A stretch of 64,000 bases of DNA from the NCBI RefSeq assembly GCF_000472425.1, contig NZ_AXAI01000025.1, positions 24,677 to 88,676 on the forward strand, given 5' to 3'. Below the pieces are notes generated by a model. That model was given only the letters and a program-made list of their open reading frames with translations. It was not told where the DNA came from and ran no database searches. This stretch comes from Bradyrhizobium sp. Tv2a-2 (GTDB taxonomy: Bacteria; Pseudomonadota; Alphaproteobacteria; Rhizobiales; Xanthobacteraceae). This document shows positions 30,199 to 39,507 of the stretch, piece by piece. The position numbers were made by a program, and so were the translations under genes. How positions within the stretch are numbered: the first letter of the stretch is position 1; the number at the start of each line of letters is the position of its first letter.

Positions 30199-31469
30199 TA
30201 GATGAGAAGTTCGATGCCATCGTGGTCGGCGCCGGACTGGCCGGCAACGCCGCCGCCCTGACTATGGCCAAACGCGGTGTGAAGGTCCTGCAGCTCGAGC
30301 GAGGTGAATATTCCGGATCAAAAAACGTCCAAAGCGCGATCCTCTCAGCGGATCTGCTTGAAGAGCTCATCCCTGATTTCCGAGACGATGCGCCACTCGA
30401 ACGCAACCTGGTCGAGCAACGCTTCTGGATGATGAATGACCGGTCCCATATCGGGCTTGGCTACCGTTTCGACGCCAAGCGGCCAACTCGCTATACGGTA
30501 ATCCGCGCCCACTTCGATAAGTGGTTCTCCTCTAAGGTGAAGCAAGCCGGTGCCGCTGTGCTATGTCAGACCACCGCGACAGAGCTAGCGCGGAACCGCC
30601 GTGGCTGCGTCATCGGCGTGCGTACCGATCGCCAGGACGGCATAATACACGCTGATGTGGTCGTATTAGCCGACGGCGCCAATGGCTTGCTCGGCGCGCG
30701 GGCAGGCTTCCGCAAGGCGCCGAAACCTGACCAGGTTGCATTGGCGGTCAAGGAAACGCACATTCTGCCGAGAAAGGTTGTCGAAGATCGGTTAAATCTG
30801 AAAGGCGATGGCGGGGTCGTGATCGAGGCCGGTGGCGTCATCGCGCGCGGCATGACAGGCATCGGCTTCATCTACGCAAACAAGGAGTGCATTTCGCTCG
30901 GCGTCGCTTGCCTCCTGTCCGAACTCCAGAAAACGGGCGAAATCCCTTACCAACTACTCGATAGCTTCAAGCGTCATCCGTCGATCGCGCGCCTGATCGA
31001 CGGCTCGGACGTCAGAGATTATTCCGCGCACCTTATTCCCAAACGCGGGGACAAGCCCGCACCGCGACTTCGCCGCAGTGGTTGGGTGGCCGTCGGAGAT
31101 GCCGCGTCGCTGGACGGCATCGTCGATTTCGATAGCCCGAGCATAGCGATGATCTCAGGGAGGGTCGCTGCGGAAGCCGTTTCCGGGCTCAAATTGCGCG
31201 GAGATCTCACGAGGGCAGGCGGCCTTTCACTCTACAACAAAATGTTGCAGATGACGTTACGGGAATCGAAGAAGTACGAGGATATGCCGGGTCTACTGCA
31301 TGCTGATCCGCAAAGCTTCTCGCTCACGTATCCGCAGCTCGTCTTGAAGGCGATGAAGAACTTCACCCGCGGAACGCCGGAGGCCGATAAATCGATCTTG
31401 AGGATATTGCCATCTCCATGGTCTCGGACCGGCGGCGAGCCGTTTCGGGTACCGCGCGTCCTGCGTTGA
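30195..31469 (+). CDS. fixC: FixC, ETF-quinone oxidoreductase-like flavoprotein
   Basis: Membrane-associated FAD protein of the FixABCX complex, 424 residues. It has the dinucleotide motif AIVVGAGLAGNAAALTMAKRG at the N-terminus (residues 9-29), GVKVLQLERGEY and GWVAVGDAASLDGI near residue 296. It begins with GTG overlapping the fixB stop (GTGATAG). The C-terminal 20 residues after ADKSILR diverge somewhat from the usual family end. No fixX ferredoxin gene follows, which is unusual for a contiguous fixABC. Confidence 0.93.
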   Translation: MIDEKFDAIVVGAGLAGNAAALTMAKRGVKVLQLERGEYSGSKNVQSAILSADLLEELIPDFRDDAPLERNLVEQRFWMMNDRSHIGLGYRFDAKRPTRYTVIRAHFDKWFSSKVKQAGAAVLCQTTATELARNRRGCVIGVRTDRQDGIIHADVVVLADGANGLLGARAGFRKAPKPDQVALAVKETHILPRKVVEDRLNLKGDGGVVIEAGGVIARGMTGIGFIYANKECISLGVACLLSELQKTGEIPYQLLDSFKRHPSIARLIDGSDVRDYSAHLIPKRGDKPAPRLRRSGWVAVGDAASLDGIVDFDSPSIAMISGRVAAEAVSGLKLRGDLTRAGGLSLYNKMLQMTLRESKKYEDMPGLLHADPQSFSLTYPQLVLKAMKNFTRGTPEADKSILRILPSPWSRTGGEPFRVPRVLR

Positions 31470-31509
31470 AGAATCACCAGCGCAAGCCCCGGCGCGAGAA
31501 GGAAGAGCC

Positions 31510-31752
31510 ATGGATGCCCACCATTTGTTGAACCTGAGCGAGGCTGCTCCACCATCCGTCTTCAAGGATGCGATCACTTATACAAGGATACGCACCAGGA
31601 AGAAACTGTATCCGCAATTCCCTCAAGTCCCGGATTCAGCTGCACGCGCTCAATGTCAATCGGCAGGTCGAGCCAGACGTTGTTTCACAACTGGATCAAA
31701 ATGGGATGGCGTGAGCGAATCGAATGGCCAGTGTCGCCGATGGGCTCGCTGA
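31510..31752 (+). CDS. Small hypothetical protein after fixC
   Basis: An 80-residue frame 41 bases downstream of fixC with a strong ribosome binding site (GAAGGAAGAG) before the ATG at 31510. It is not fixX: there is no ferredoxin-type cysteine cluster. The first 43 residues are protein-like; after about 31638 the neighbouring frame (LHALNVNRQVEPDVVSQLDQ, ending at 31713) looks more natural, so a frameshift is possible. Function unknown. The remainder up to 31960 holds a palindrome at about 31789-31808 (ATGGCGC/GCGCCAT) and nothing else I can name. Confidence 0.4.
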   Translation: MDAHHLLNLSEAAPPSVFKDAITYTRIRTRKKLYPQFPQVPDSAARAQCQSAGRARRCFTTGSKWDGVSESNGQCRRWAR

Positions 31753-31960
31753 AGGCTGACACAGCTGTGAGGGGCAATTAGCTGTGCGATGGCGCTTACG
31801 TGCGCCATCCTTGCTCGATCCGTCCTGAAGTTCGCTCGGGCGATCTCGATGACAGAAAGCCTCGCCGATTATCATGCGATGAAGGCGCCGATACACATGC
31901 GGACACAGGGCCGCAGGCTCCGGCGCTCCGCCGAGAACCCTTATTACAAGGACAGCGCAC

Positions 31961-33487
31961 ATGACCGTAGTCCCGGACAGGTACAACGTAAGCACGATGC
32001 TCGACAGAAATCTGGCTTTGGGGCGGTCTGACAAGACAGCAATCATCTGCGACGATCAGCGGATCAGCTTTGGCGAGCTCTTCGCTCGCGTGTGCCGAAT
32101 GGGGAACGCACTGCTCAGGTTGGATGTTCGCGCTGGTGAGCGGGTGATGCTTGTTCTCAGCGACACTCCATTCCTTGCCGTGGCCTTTTGGGGCGCTTTA
32201 CGGATCGGAGCTGTTCCATGCCTGCTAAATCCCGCGTTTCAGGAGGATGCGTATCGGCACTTCGTTTTGGAGGCAGGAGCTTCGCTGGTCGTGACGGACG
32301 AGCCTTGGGTCGAAAGAGTGGCCCGGTCTCTTGGAGATATTCGATCGATGGTGATTTTGGCGCCTGGCGCTTCCAGGGATCGAACTACATCAGTCGATGA
32401 ACTCTTGGCTGCAGCCGGTGATACACTCGCACCGGCCGGCACGCACCGAGAGGATATGGCGTTCTGGTTGTACAGCAGCGCATCGACAGGTCGGCCTAAG
32501 GCAATTGTTCATGCACACCAGGGCATTCCCGCGACTTGCGAGACTTACGCTCGACAGACCCTTGGTATCACCGAACACGACATATGTTTCGCTCGGGCGC
32601 TTTATCATGCCTATGGCCTCGGAGGTGGACTGACGTTCCCGGCATGGGCTGGAGCTACATCTGTTCTCTCTCCGCGACGTCCGACACCAGCCGCCCTCTT
32701 GGAGATCATCGACAATTACAAACCCACGCTGCTGTTTCTCGTACCCGCGCTATATAAAGCGATTCTCGATGATCATGGCTCCACATTCGCTGATCTCGCC
32801 TCGGTCCGCCGCTGGCTCTCGGCTGCCGAACCCTTGTCCCCGGAGATCTGGAGTCGTTGGCGGGATAAGTTCGATGCGGAAATCATGGACGGAATTGGCT
32901 CCACTGAGTTGCTCCACATCTTTTGCTCCAATGCTCCCGGCGCCTTGAAAGTCGGATCAAGTGGAAAGCCCGTGCCCGGTTACGAACTGCGTCTGGTTGG
33001 CGATGATGGGCTACCGATCAGGACCGGTAACGTGGGCCGATTGCAGGTCCGTGGTCCAAGCTCGAGCATGGAGTATTGGCGGCAAAGAACCAAGACACAA
33101 GAAGTCATCGTCGGGCACTGGGTGGCGACCGGTGACATTTATCGCTTGGATGACGATGGATATTACTGGTTCGAGGGCCGCGAGGACGACATGGTCAAAA
33201 TCGCCGGGGAATGGGTCTCTCCTGGCCAGATCGAGGGTGTTCTCATAACACACCCAGCGGTCGCGGAAGTGGCAGTGACTCCGCAGAACGTCGATGGCCT
33301 ATCGCGCATTCGTGCATCGGTCGTTCTCGCTCGCGGCCTCGTTGGCTCAAATAGCCTCGCGCGAGAACTGCAAAAGTGGTGTCAGGACCACCTTGAGCGT
33401 TATAAATATGCTCACATCATTTGCTTTGTCGAGCATTTGCCGCGGAACGCGTCAGGCAAGGGTGGCCGGCCCAAGTTAAACGCCTAA
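31961..33487 (+). CDS. Acyl-CoA ligase, benzoate-CoA ligase-like
   Basis: An AMP-forming acyl/aryl-CoA ligase of 508 residues. The P-loop is LYSSASTGRPKAIVHAH (about 170-186), followed by DGIGSTELLHIF and the hinge region VATGDIYRLDDDGYYWFEGR. The C-terminal catalytic-lysine region reads PRNASGKGGRPKL. The P-loop and DGIGSTE fit benzoate-CoA ligases, so an aromatic acid is the likely substrate, but that is inference. AAGGACAG precedes the ATG at 31961. It is a plus-strand gene between fixC and a convergent transporter, and may form part of the aromatic metabolism suggested by vanAB. Confidence 0.8.
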   Translation: MTVVPDRYNVSTMLDRNLALGRSDKTAIICDDQRISFGELFARVCRMGNALLRLDVRAGERVMLVLSDTPFLAVAFWGALRIGAVPCLLNPAFQEDAYRHFVLEAGASLVVTDEPWVERVARSLGDIRSMVILAPGASRDRTTSVDELLAAAGDTLAPAGTHREDMAFWLYSSASTGRPKAIVHAHQGIPATCETYARQTLGITEHDICFARALYHAYGLGGGLTFPAWAGATSVLSPRRPTPAALLEIIDNYKPTLLFLVPALYKAILDDHGSTFADLASVRRWLSAAEPLSPEIWSRWRDKFDAEIMDGIGSTELLHIFCSNAPGALKVGSSGKPVPGYELRLVGDDGLPIRTGNVGRLQVRGPSSSMEYWRQRTKTQEVIVGHWVATGDIYRLDDDGYYWFEGREDDMVKIAGEWVSPGQIEGVLITHPAVAEVAVTPQNVDGLSRIRASVVLARGLVGSNSLARELQKWCQDHLERYKYAHIICFVEHLPRNASGKGGRPKLNA

Positions 33488-33938
33488 GAGCTGGCAAGAC
33501 AGCATGCGCGCTTGCACGATGAATGCGTTTTGTTGCCACTGATAGTGGGGGTCATACCGAGTAAGGCGCCACACATCCACTGTACGCGCAACCCCGATCC
33601 TTCGGGCTATGCCGAAATGGGTGCGGGTCCAGTTCGAGAGTGCAGACGGACAGTCGGGCCTTGATCGCCGCGCAGCGCGGCTGCCGGACGACTGCGACCG
33701 CAACGGAATACAGTCGAACCAATACGTGGCCATTTTGCTAGGACCAGTGAAGCGGGTACAGACGTAAGCAGCCTGCAAAACACAGGCCGCTCCGGGATCA
33801 GAACTCCGCAACTGACGCAGTGCCGAACCTCCGCAGGCGCCGAGTACAGCTACCAGCCCCTCAAGCCTGACACGACCGTTACATCACATTCGACGACTTC
33901 AGGTAGATACGAACATGGCCGAGGCATCAGAGCGGTCA
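33488..33938. other. Intergenic region between convergent genes
   Basis: No gene recognised. A 111-residue minus-strand frame (33476-33811) has no ribosome binding site and low protein character. Confidence 0.4.
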
Positions 33939-35294
33939 CTAATGCGATATGGCTTGGACGCTTAAAAGCCCGGTGGGCCGCTCAGGCCGCGACCACTTCG
34001 TACCTCTCGACGGCTTCGCGCTTCCGGGATAAACGGTGAGAGCCGCAATAATACCGGGCGCAGCTGCGAACATTAGCCAGAAGCCGGGTGACGCCTTGTC
34101 TTCGGTTCGGTTAATCAGCCAGGTCGAGGCGAATGGCGTGAACGTGCCGAACAAGGCGGCGGCCAGTGCAAAGGCCAGCGAAAAGCACGTCGTGCGCACA
34201 TGCTTCGGCACGATCTCAACAAGAGCACCAAGCATTGCACCACTGTAGGTGCCGAAATAGAAAGAGAACATCATCTCTACCGCCAGCATCTTGCCGAAGC
34301 TTGGTGCGCTCACAAGCCAATACAACGCTGGATACGTGGTTACCAAGGCAAGCCCGGCAATGATCAGCAGAACCGGTTTTCGGCCTATCCGGTCGGACAC
34401 GGTGCCGCCTATCGGATTCCAGATGAAGTTGGTCACAGCGACCAGGAGCGTCACCAACAGAGCATCATGGGAGCTTAGCTTCAGCACGGTCTTGCCGAAT
34501 GTGGGCGTATAGACAGTGACGAAATAGAACGTCGTGGTGGTCAGGATAGCTATCATCATCCCCAGAACGACGATCCGCCAGTTCGCAACTGCCGAGGCAA
34601 AGACCTCGCGGGCGGTCGGATGCTTCTCCATCGCCAAAAACTCCGGCGTTTCCTCCAGCGTCCGGCGCAGAAAGAAGACAAGCGGAATAATCAAGCAGCC
34701 GACAAAGAACGGAATGCGCCAGCCCCAGGCGGAGACGAGTTCGGCCGGCATCAATTCGCTCAACACATATCCCAAGATCGCCGCGACAAAGATCGCGACC
34801 TGCTGGCTCGAAGACTGGAATGACGCGTAAAGGCCGCGCTTACCGGGGCTTGCGATCTCCGCAAGGTAGACCGAAACGCCGCCGACCTCGACCCCTGCAG
34901 AAAAGCCCTGCAGTAGTCGCCCGAGCAGCACGATTGCGGGCGCGGCAATGCCGATGCTTGCGTAACTAGGGCAGAAGGCGATGACCACGGTGCCGATCGC
35001 CATGATCGATAGCGTCACTATCAGCCCTTGTCGGCGGCCGAGCTCGTCGATATACGCGCCAAGCACGATCGCCCCGACCGGACGCATCAACGCGCCGAGC
35101 CAAAAGACCCCGAACGTGTCGAGCAGGGACGCTGTTTCGCTGTCGGCCGGGAAGAATGCCTTTCCAATGGCGCTGGCATAGAAGCCGAATAGGAAAAAAT
35201 CGAACTGCTCAAGGAAGTTGCCGCTGGTGGAGCGCACAATCGCGCCGACGCGCGACTTAACCATTGGTGCAGGCGTGGGCGAAATTTGTAACAC
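33939..35294 (-). CDS. MFS metabolite:H+ symporter (citrate/dicarboxylate type)
   Basis: A 12-TM major facilitator of the MHS family, which imports organic acids with protons. The signature YASAIGKAFFPADSETASLL follows the first helix, then GALMRPVGAIVLGAYIDELGRR (a split RPxG/GxxxDxxGRR loop). The GTG at 35294 is preferred: GGAAGGA lies about 9 bases upstream; MVKSRVGAIV ten codons further in is an alternative. The last ~20 residues (PGSAKPSRGTKW and on) look out of frame: shifting at about 34030 gives the more natural RKREAVERYEVVAA and a stop at about 33982. Transport may be unaffected. Confidence 0.85.
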   Translation of the reverse strand: MLQISPTPAPMVKSRVGAIVRSTSGNFLEQFDFFLFGFYASAIGKAFFPADSETASLLDTFGVFWLGALMRPVGAIVLGAYIDELGRRQGLIVTLSIMAIGTVVIAFCPSYASIGIAAPAIVLLGRLLQGFSAGVEVGGVSVYLAEIASPGKRGLYASFQSSSQQVAIFVAAILGYVLSELMPAELVSAWGWRIPFFVGCLIIPLVFFLRRTLEETPEFLAMEKHPTAREVFASAVANWRIVVLGMMIAILTTTTFYFVTVYTPTFGKTVLKLSSHDALLVTLLVAVTNFIWNPIGGTVSDRIGRKPVLLIIAGLALVTTYPALYWLVSAPSFGKMLAVEMMFSFYFGTYSGAMLGALVEIVPKHVRTTCFSLAFALAAALFGTFTPFASTWLINRTEDKASPGFWLMFAAAPGIIAALTVYPGSAKPSRGTKWSRPERPTGLLSVQAISH

Positions 35295-35596
35295 CGCGAG
35301 TTCCTTCCCGTCTGAAATGGCCGGTTGCGGAAAAACCTCGCGCCAGCCCAATGTAGCCAAGCCGCCAATCTGCGATCACGCAGATACGACCGACCGATCC
35401 GAAACCGTCTCGCATTCTCGGCATATTTTCGGCGGTCGGAGTGCGAACCCACAGATTTTGGCAACCCATGTTCATCCGCTGGAGGGAGTTCGCCAAACAC
35501 GGATGGTTTGACAATTTTGCGGCGAGACTGGATCTCGATGAAGGCCATTGGGCGGAAAAGACCACGCCGGAGAATGAAGCAATCTCATTTGAAGCT

Positions 35597-35612
35597 TGTC
35601 CGTTGTCAGACA
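35597..35612 (+). promoter_or_regulatory. NifA upstream activator site 1 of nifH
   Basis: TGTCCGTTGTCAGACA is an exact TGT-N10-ACA NifA site, 102 bases before the -24 element of nifH. Confidence 0.8.
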
Positions 35613-35624
35613 GCCGCACGCATC

Positions 35625-35640
35625 TGTTTGTTTAGGAACA
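35625..35640 (+). promoter_or_regulatory. NifA upstream activator site 2 of nifH
   Basis: TGTTTGTTTAGGAACA is a second exact TGT-N10-ACA site, 28 bases downstream of the first. That offset is close to a whole number of helical turns and places both sites on similar faces. Confidence 0.8.
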
Positions 35641-35713
35641 GGTGCGGTTCATTTGCAAATGGTCGAGTGTTTTTAAAGCCAGGTCAGCAGCTTAGGTCGA
35701 TTTCGCCGTTGGT

Positions 35714-35729
35714 TGGCACGGCGGTTGCT
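35714..35729 (+). promoter_or_regulatory. Sigma-54 (-24/-12) promoter of nifH
   Basis: TGGCACGGCGGTTGCT matches the RpoN consensus at every conserved position. It lies about 165 bases before the nifH start, leaving a leader of roughly 155 bases. Confidence 0.93.
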
Positions 35730-35894
35730 AGGAAGATGCGGCAACACTGAGCGAGGGCTGAGTGCACGCCGACGCCTCAAGACGAGCGATGCTCTCCTTC
35801 CCTTAAACCCGTGTGCCCCGTTTTTCGAGAGAGAAACAGGCTCGCTCGCAACGAGAGCGTGCAATCTTTGGCAAATCGGTTGATGGAGAGCAAT

Positions 35895-36776
35895 GTGGCT
35901 TCACTGAGACAAATCGCATTCTATGGTAAGGGCGGTATCGGCAAGTCGACCACCTCGCAGAACACGCTCGCGGCGCTGGCCGAGATGGGCCACAAGATCC
36001 TGATTGTGGGCTGCGACCCCAAGGCAGATTCGACCCGACTGATCCTGCACGCCAAGGCGCAGGACACGATCTTAAGCCTCGCCGCGGACGCCGGCAGTGT
36101 CGAGGATCTCGAACTCGAAGACGTGATGAAGATCGGCTACCAGGACATCCGCTGCGTAGAGTCCGGCGGCCCGGAACCAGGCGTCGGCTGCGCCGGCCGC
36201 GGCGTCATCACTTCGATCAACTTCCTCGAAGAGAACGGCGCCTATGAGGGCATCGATTACGTCTCTTACGACGTGCTCGGCGATGTCGTCTGCGGCGGTT
36301 TTGCCATGCCGATTCGTGAGAACAAGGCGCAGGAAATCTACATCGTCATGTCAGGCGAGATGATGGCTATGTATGCCGCCAACAACATCTCGAAGGGCAT
36401 TCTCAAATATGCCAACTCGGGCGGCGTGCGGCTCGGGGGCCTGATCTGCAACGAGCGGCAGACAGACAAGGAGTTGGAATTGGCGGAGGCGCTGGCCAAG
36501 AAGCTCGGTACCAAGCTGATCCATTTCGTGCCCCGCGACAATGTCGTGCAGCATGCGGAACTGCGCCGCATGACTGTGCTGGAATATGCGCCAGACTCGC
36601 AGCAGGCCGATCACTATCGCCAGCTCGCGACCAAGATCCACAACAACGGCGGCAAGGGCATCATCCCGACCCCGATCTCCATGGATGAGCTCGAGGACAT
36701 GCTGATGGAGCACGGGATCATGAAGGCGGTCGACGAGTCCATTGTCGGCAAGACTGCCGCCGAACTCGCTGCCTAG
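35895..36776 (+). CDS. nifH: NifH, nitrogenase iron protein
   Basis: Dinitrogenase reductase, the ATP-dependent electron donor to the MoFe protein. It has 293 residues from a GTG at 35895, giving ASLRQIAFYGKGGIGKST after the initiator, as in other bradyrhizobia. GGAGAG lies 5 bases upstream of the GTG; the in-frame ATG at 35883 has no site. Walker A GKGGIGKS is at 9-16, and the 4Fe-4S ligands are in GCAGRGV and DVVCGGFAMP. nifDK are not in the window; nifH stands alone with its own promoter and terminator, as in B. japonicum. Confidence 0.98.
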   Translation: MASLRQIAFYGKGGIGKSTTSQNTLAALAEMGHKILIVGCDPKADSTRLILHAKAQDTILSLAADAGSVEDLELEDVMKIGYQDIRCVESGGPEPGVGCAGRGVITSINFLEENGAYEGIDYVSYDVLGDVVCGGFAMPIRENKAQEIYIVMSGEMMAMYAANNISKGILKYANSGGVRLGGLICNERQTDKELELAEALAKKLGTKLIHFVPRDNVVQHAELRRMTVLEYAPDSQQADHYRQLATKIHNNGGKGIIPTPISMDELEDMLMEHGIMKAVDESIVGKTAAELAA

Positions 36777-36796
36777 CGCAAGGCGAGCGACGGACG

Positions 36797-36831
36797 CCGG
36801 TCTCCTTACATTCCCCTCCCGAGGAGACCGG
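36797..36831 (+). terminator. Hairpin after nifH
   Basis: A perfect 10-bp stem CCGGTCTCCT/AGGAGACCGG with a 15-base loop, 20 bases after the nifH stop. There is no clear U-run, so it may stabilise the 3' end rather than terminate fully. Confidence 0.6.
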
Positions 36832-37645
36832 TGTTCGCGGCAAAATGCTGGGTGACTTGCTAATTTCCGTCGATCTGTTTGACCAGATCGACTGACGCGA
36901 GCGGCGTACCGGGAGCGGCAACCTGCGCTCACCAGACGTCAGGTTGCTCAAATTGCAAGAACGCGAACCCTGCGCTGCTGGTCGTGCGGAGGTTCCGCAA
37001 CATATCCAGAAAATCAACCGGTTCGCAGGGTCTCATCGCCCTCACTGTTGGTCGTCGGCTCGATCGACGGAGGTCTCTTTGCCTGTTTACTCGTCACGCC
37101 CCCCACTTGGCGGCCGCGCGCATTGCACTGGCACGGCGACGCGCTGAACCCTCGGTCGACAGGAGGGGGCCGGAGCCGATTTGCTGATGACGCTGTCTGT
37201 TCTCTTCAGCTCGTCTCCTGCTGCCTTGCAAGCCCCGATCGAAAGTCTGATGCCAAATCCCGAAGGTCGCTGCTTCGCCAGGCCGTCACCGGAGGATCTC
37301 AATCGATTGGCGTTCTGCTCAATCGAGGCTGCCGAGTAACACTTTTTTGCGGGTCCTGGGTGTGCAGGCGCACACAACGAACTACGCGCACTTGGCGAGC
37401 ATGCAGCGCCCATGGCAGACATCTTGCGAGATAAAGAACCTGACGAGTAGTAAAATTCGTTGATGTCGGATTGAATAGCTTTTGGCGACCTACCACACCA
37501 TGCGCGAATGCGATGTGCCTCTGGTGTTGGGCACGGTCTCCGGTACCGTCGAGTCGATCCCGCTGGCGCATCCGTCGGGATAGCAGAAGCGCGCGGTTAG
37601 GCCACGAATTTCGGGAGCGGTTGGCTATCGGCAAAGGTACGCAGC
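36832..37645. other. Intergenic region downstream of nifH
   Basis: About 0.8 kb in which open frames exist on both strands but none has a ribosome binding site with protein-like sequence. No repeat or RNA gene recognised. The further stretch 37847-38277 holds a 58-codon plus-strand frame from the ATG at 38015 (MSGIDPFQKIDLTAWNDCCT and on; GAAGAAG upstream), which I consider weak. Confidence 0.4.
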
Positions 37646-37846
37646 CTACGGATTGCGCGATTTAAGGCGTTGTCGTCCGTCCTGGCCAAGCAACTGTCCA
37701 GTCTTGCGATTTATAAAGTGCAACTGCGAACAAGCGGGGCAAATAATGCCTTGAAATTCTTGGTTCGTCGCGTTGCTCTCATCATCCTCCAGCCATTGCT
37801 GAACCATCATGTTGGTGACCGAGCAGGTAAAAATGATAGCGCGCAT
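37646..37846 (-). CDS. Small CxxC protein of unknown function
   Basis: A 66-residue protein from the ATG at 37846 (TAGGGG about 4 bases upstream). It has MRAIIFTCSVTNMMVQQWLE, then IICPACSQLHFINRKTG, a half zinc-ribbon followed by an aromatic/basic segment. I associate short proteins of this form with Bradyrhizobium but know no function. It stands alone between nifH and the enzyme cluster, on the opposite strand. Confidence 0.55.
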   Translation of the reverse strand: MRAIIFTCSVTNMMVQQWLEDDESNATNQEFQGIICPACSQLHFINRKTGQLLGQDGRQRLKSRNP

Positions 37847-38277
37847 ATGACCCCTACGGGATTGAGTTCTGGTCAACCCCGGGCCCTGCCTGTCAACCTT
37901 GCGGCCGGAATCGCGCTGGTCCAAGCTAGGCGGACCCGACACCAACCTATACTGCGGAATCGCGGACAATGATTTGTTCTCGCGCAAGCCGTGCCGGCCT
38001 GAGAGCTGAAGAAGATGTCGGGAATCGATCCGTTCCAGAAAATCGATTTAACCGCTTGGAATGATTGTTGCACGGCAGTCGCCTGGAGGCCCGAGAATGG
38101 CCTGCCGGCGGACAACATCAAGAGCTTCCACTCACATGGTGGGACTAGATCTACGCGAGGTATCCTTTGCTCCCGTAACTCTTCATTCTGAAATGCCGAT
38201 CGTCGCCCAGCCTATTCCTTGTCTGCCAGCTTGATCGCTTGTTCAACAGGCGCTCTCTCATCTTAGCCGAGGTCTGA

Positions 38278-39471
38278 ATGACAGTACTCCTTGCGTCTCC
38301 AGCTAAACTACATGAGCCGATAGTGCTGCCAGGCTACGAGCAATTGCTTCACCGCGCCCGCACTCTGTACCATCCCCACCCGTTCGCTGCTGAGATGTCA
38401 AAGGATCGGCTTGCAAGTCTGCTTCCTGACTACTTCGCGATGTCGGAAGCATTCCCTCTTCTACAGGCTGGATCGCAAAAGGATCTTGCATTTCACGCCA
38501 TAGACCATAACCAAGGCATCCCTCGCGATGTCGAGCTCACCAGTGTGGTTGCAAACTTTATCTCTTGGGATGAAACGGGAGGCCATCGGCTGGTTCTCCG
38601 AGGCGGCAACGCCGCGTTACCGCAAATATTGGATACGACAAAGTTTCACTCAAAGCTGTTTGCAAAAGATGTGTCCCGGCTGCTCGGCCGGGCAATCGAG
38701 CCCAACTATAGTGCCATAACGCGTCAATACCTGCGTGGCCTATATAGCGGATTGTCGTCGAGAGATCCCATACTGCGTAGCGCAGCCATGGTAGCGTTTG
38801 AACTTCATGCCGGGGAAATGATCCAGGCCCTATGGACCACCGTGGCCGACACTTTCGATGCTCGAGTTGATGAACTTGAGTATTTCAGGCTCCATGTGGG
38901 CGGTGAAGATCCTGCGGAAAAGCGTCACGGCGAGATGACAAGCCGGCTCATCGCAGAGCTGATTCCTGCCGATAGCGTTGGTCGTTTCCTGGATGAATTT
39001 GATCGCGCGTACGGTCTCAACGTCGAGTGGTGCCGCGGCTTGGCCGGAACTCGCTCGCTCGAGCGGATTCGGAGGCCGGAGGTTGAGCACAGGGGCCGAT
39101 GCCACTGTGGTTCTGTCAGATTTTGTGTCCAGGCGCCAGCCGATATTTCTGCCGTGAGCTGCAACTGTTCAATCTGCCAAATGTCTGGATTTTTGCACAT
39201 GCTGGTTCCCCGCGACAAGCTCAGGATCGAATGCGGCGAAGAGCTCCTCAGCACGTATCAGTTTAATCAGAACATCGCGCGACACACGTTTTGTCAGGTT
39301 TGTGGTGTGAAGCCATTTTATCGCCCAAGATCGAACCCTTCAGGCTTCAGCGTAAATGTTCGATGTCTTGATGCGACGACGATCGAATGCTTAAGAATAG
39401 ACGAGTTTGACGGGAAGAACTGGGAACGCGCGATCCCCTCGCTCCAGGTGGATCGAAGCTGCTGTCATTAG
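38278..39471 (+). CDS. Heme-oxygenase-like diiron (CADD/PqqC-like) domain fused to a GFA/CENP-V domain
   Basis: A 397-residue two-domain protein. Residues 15-255 read as a helical heme-oxygenase-like diiron oxidase: candidate ligands are E175, H177 and E180 in FELHAGE, and H206, D211 and H217 in YFRLHVGGEDPAEKRHGE. Residues 270-385 are a GFA (CENP-V) zinc domain with C275, C277, C295, C297, C300, C339 and C342. Such HDO proteins oxidise or cleave small organic or amino-acid-derived substrates, and GFA domains handle formaldehyde or thiol adducts. The fusion suggests that the GFA part binds a reactive product of the oxidase; this is inference. Followed 36 bases later by a 2OG-Fe(II) oxygenase in the same direction. 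Confidence 0.7.
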   Translation: MTVLLASPAKLHEPIVLPGYEQLLHRARTLYHPHPFAAEMSKDRLASLLPDYFAMSEAFPLLQAGSQKDLAFHAIDHNQGIPRDVELTSVVANFISWDETGGHRLVLRGGNAALPQILDTTKFHSKLFAKDVSRLLGRAIEPNYSAITRQYLRGLYSGLSSRDPILRSAAMVAFELHAGEMIQALWTTVADTFDARVDELEYFRLHVGGEDPAEKRHGEMTSRLIAELIPADSVGRFLDEFDRAYGLNVEWCRGLAGTRSLERIRRPEVEHRGRCHCGSVRFCVQAPADISAVSCNCSICQMSGFLHMLVPRDKLRIECGEELLSTYQFNQNIARHTFCQVCGVKPFYRPRSNPSGFSVNVRCLDATTIECLRIDEFDGKNWERAIPSLQVDRSCCH

Positions 39472-39507
39472 TTTAAAAGATCGAGCCGATCTGAAAAGGC
39501 CTGCATA

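Noticed and set aside
31789..31820. Possible sigma-54 promoter before the benzoate-CoA ligase-like gene
   Set aside because: GG and GC are 9 rather than 10 bases apart, and the alternative reading lacks the GG; the palindrome there explains the resemblance.
38019..38065. nod-box-like segment (GTTCCAGAAAATCGATTT)
   Set aside because: The right half resembles a nod box, but four bases are missing in the centre, the left half does not fit and no nod gene follows.
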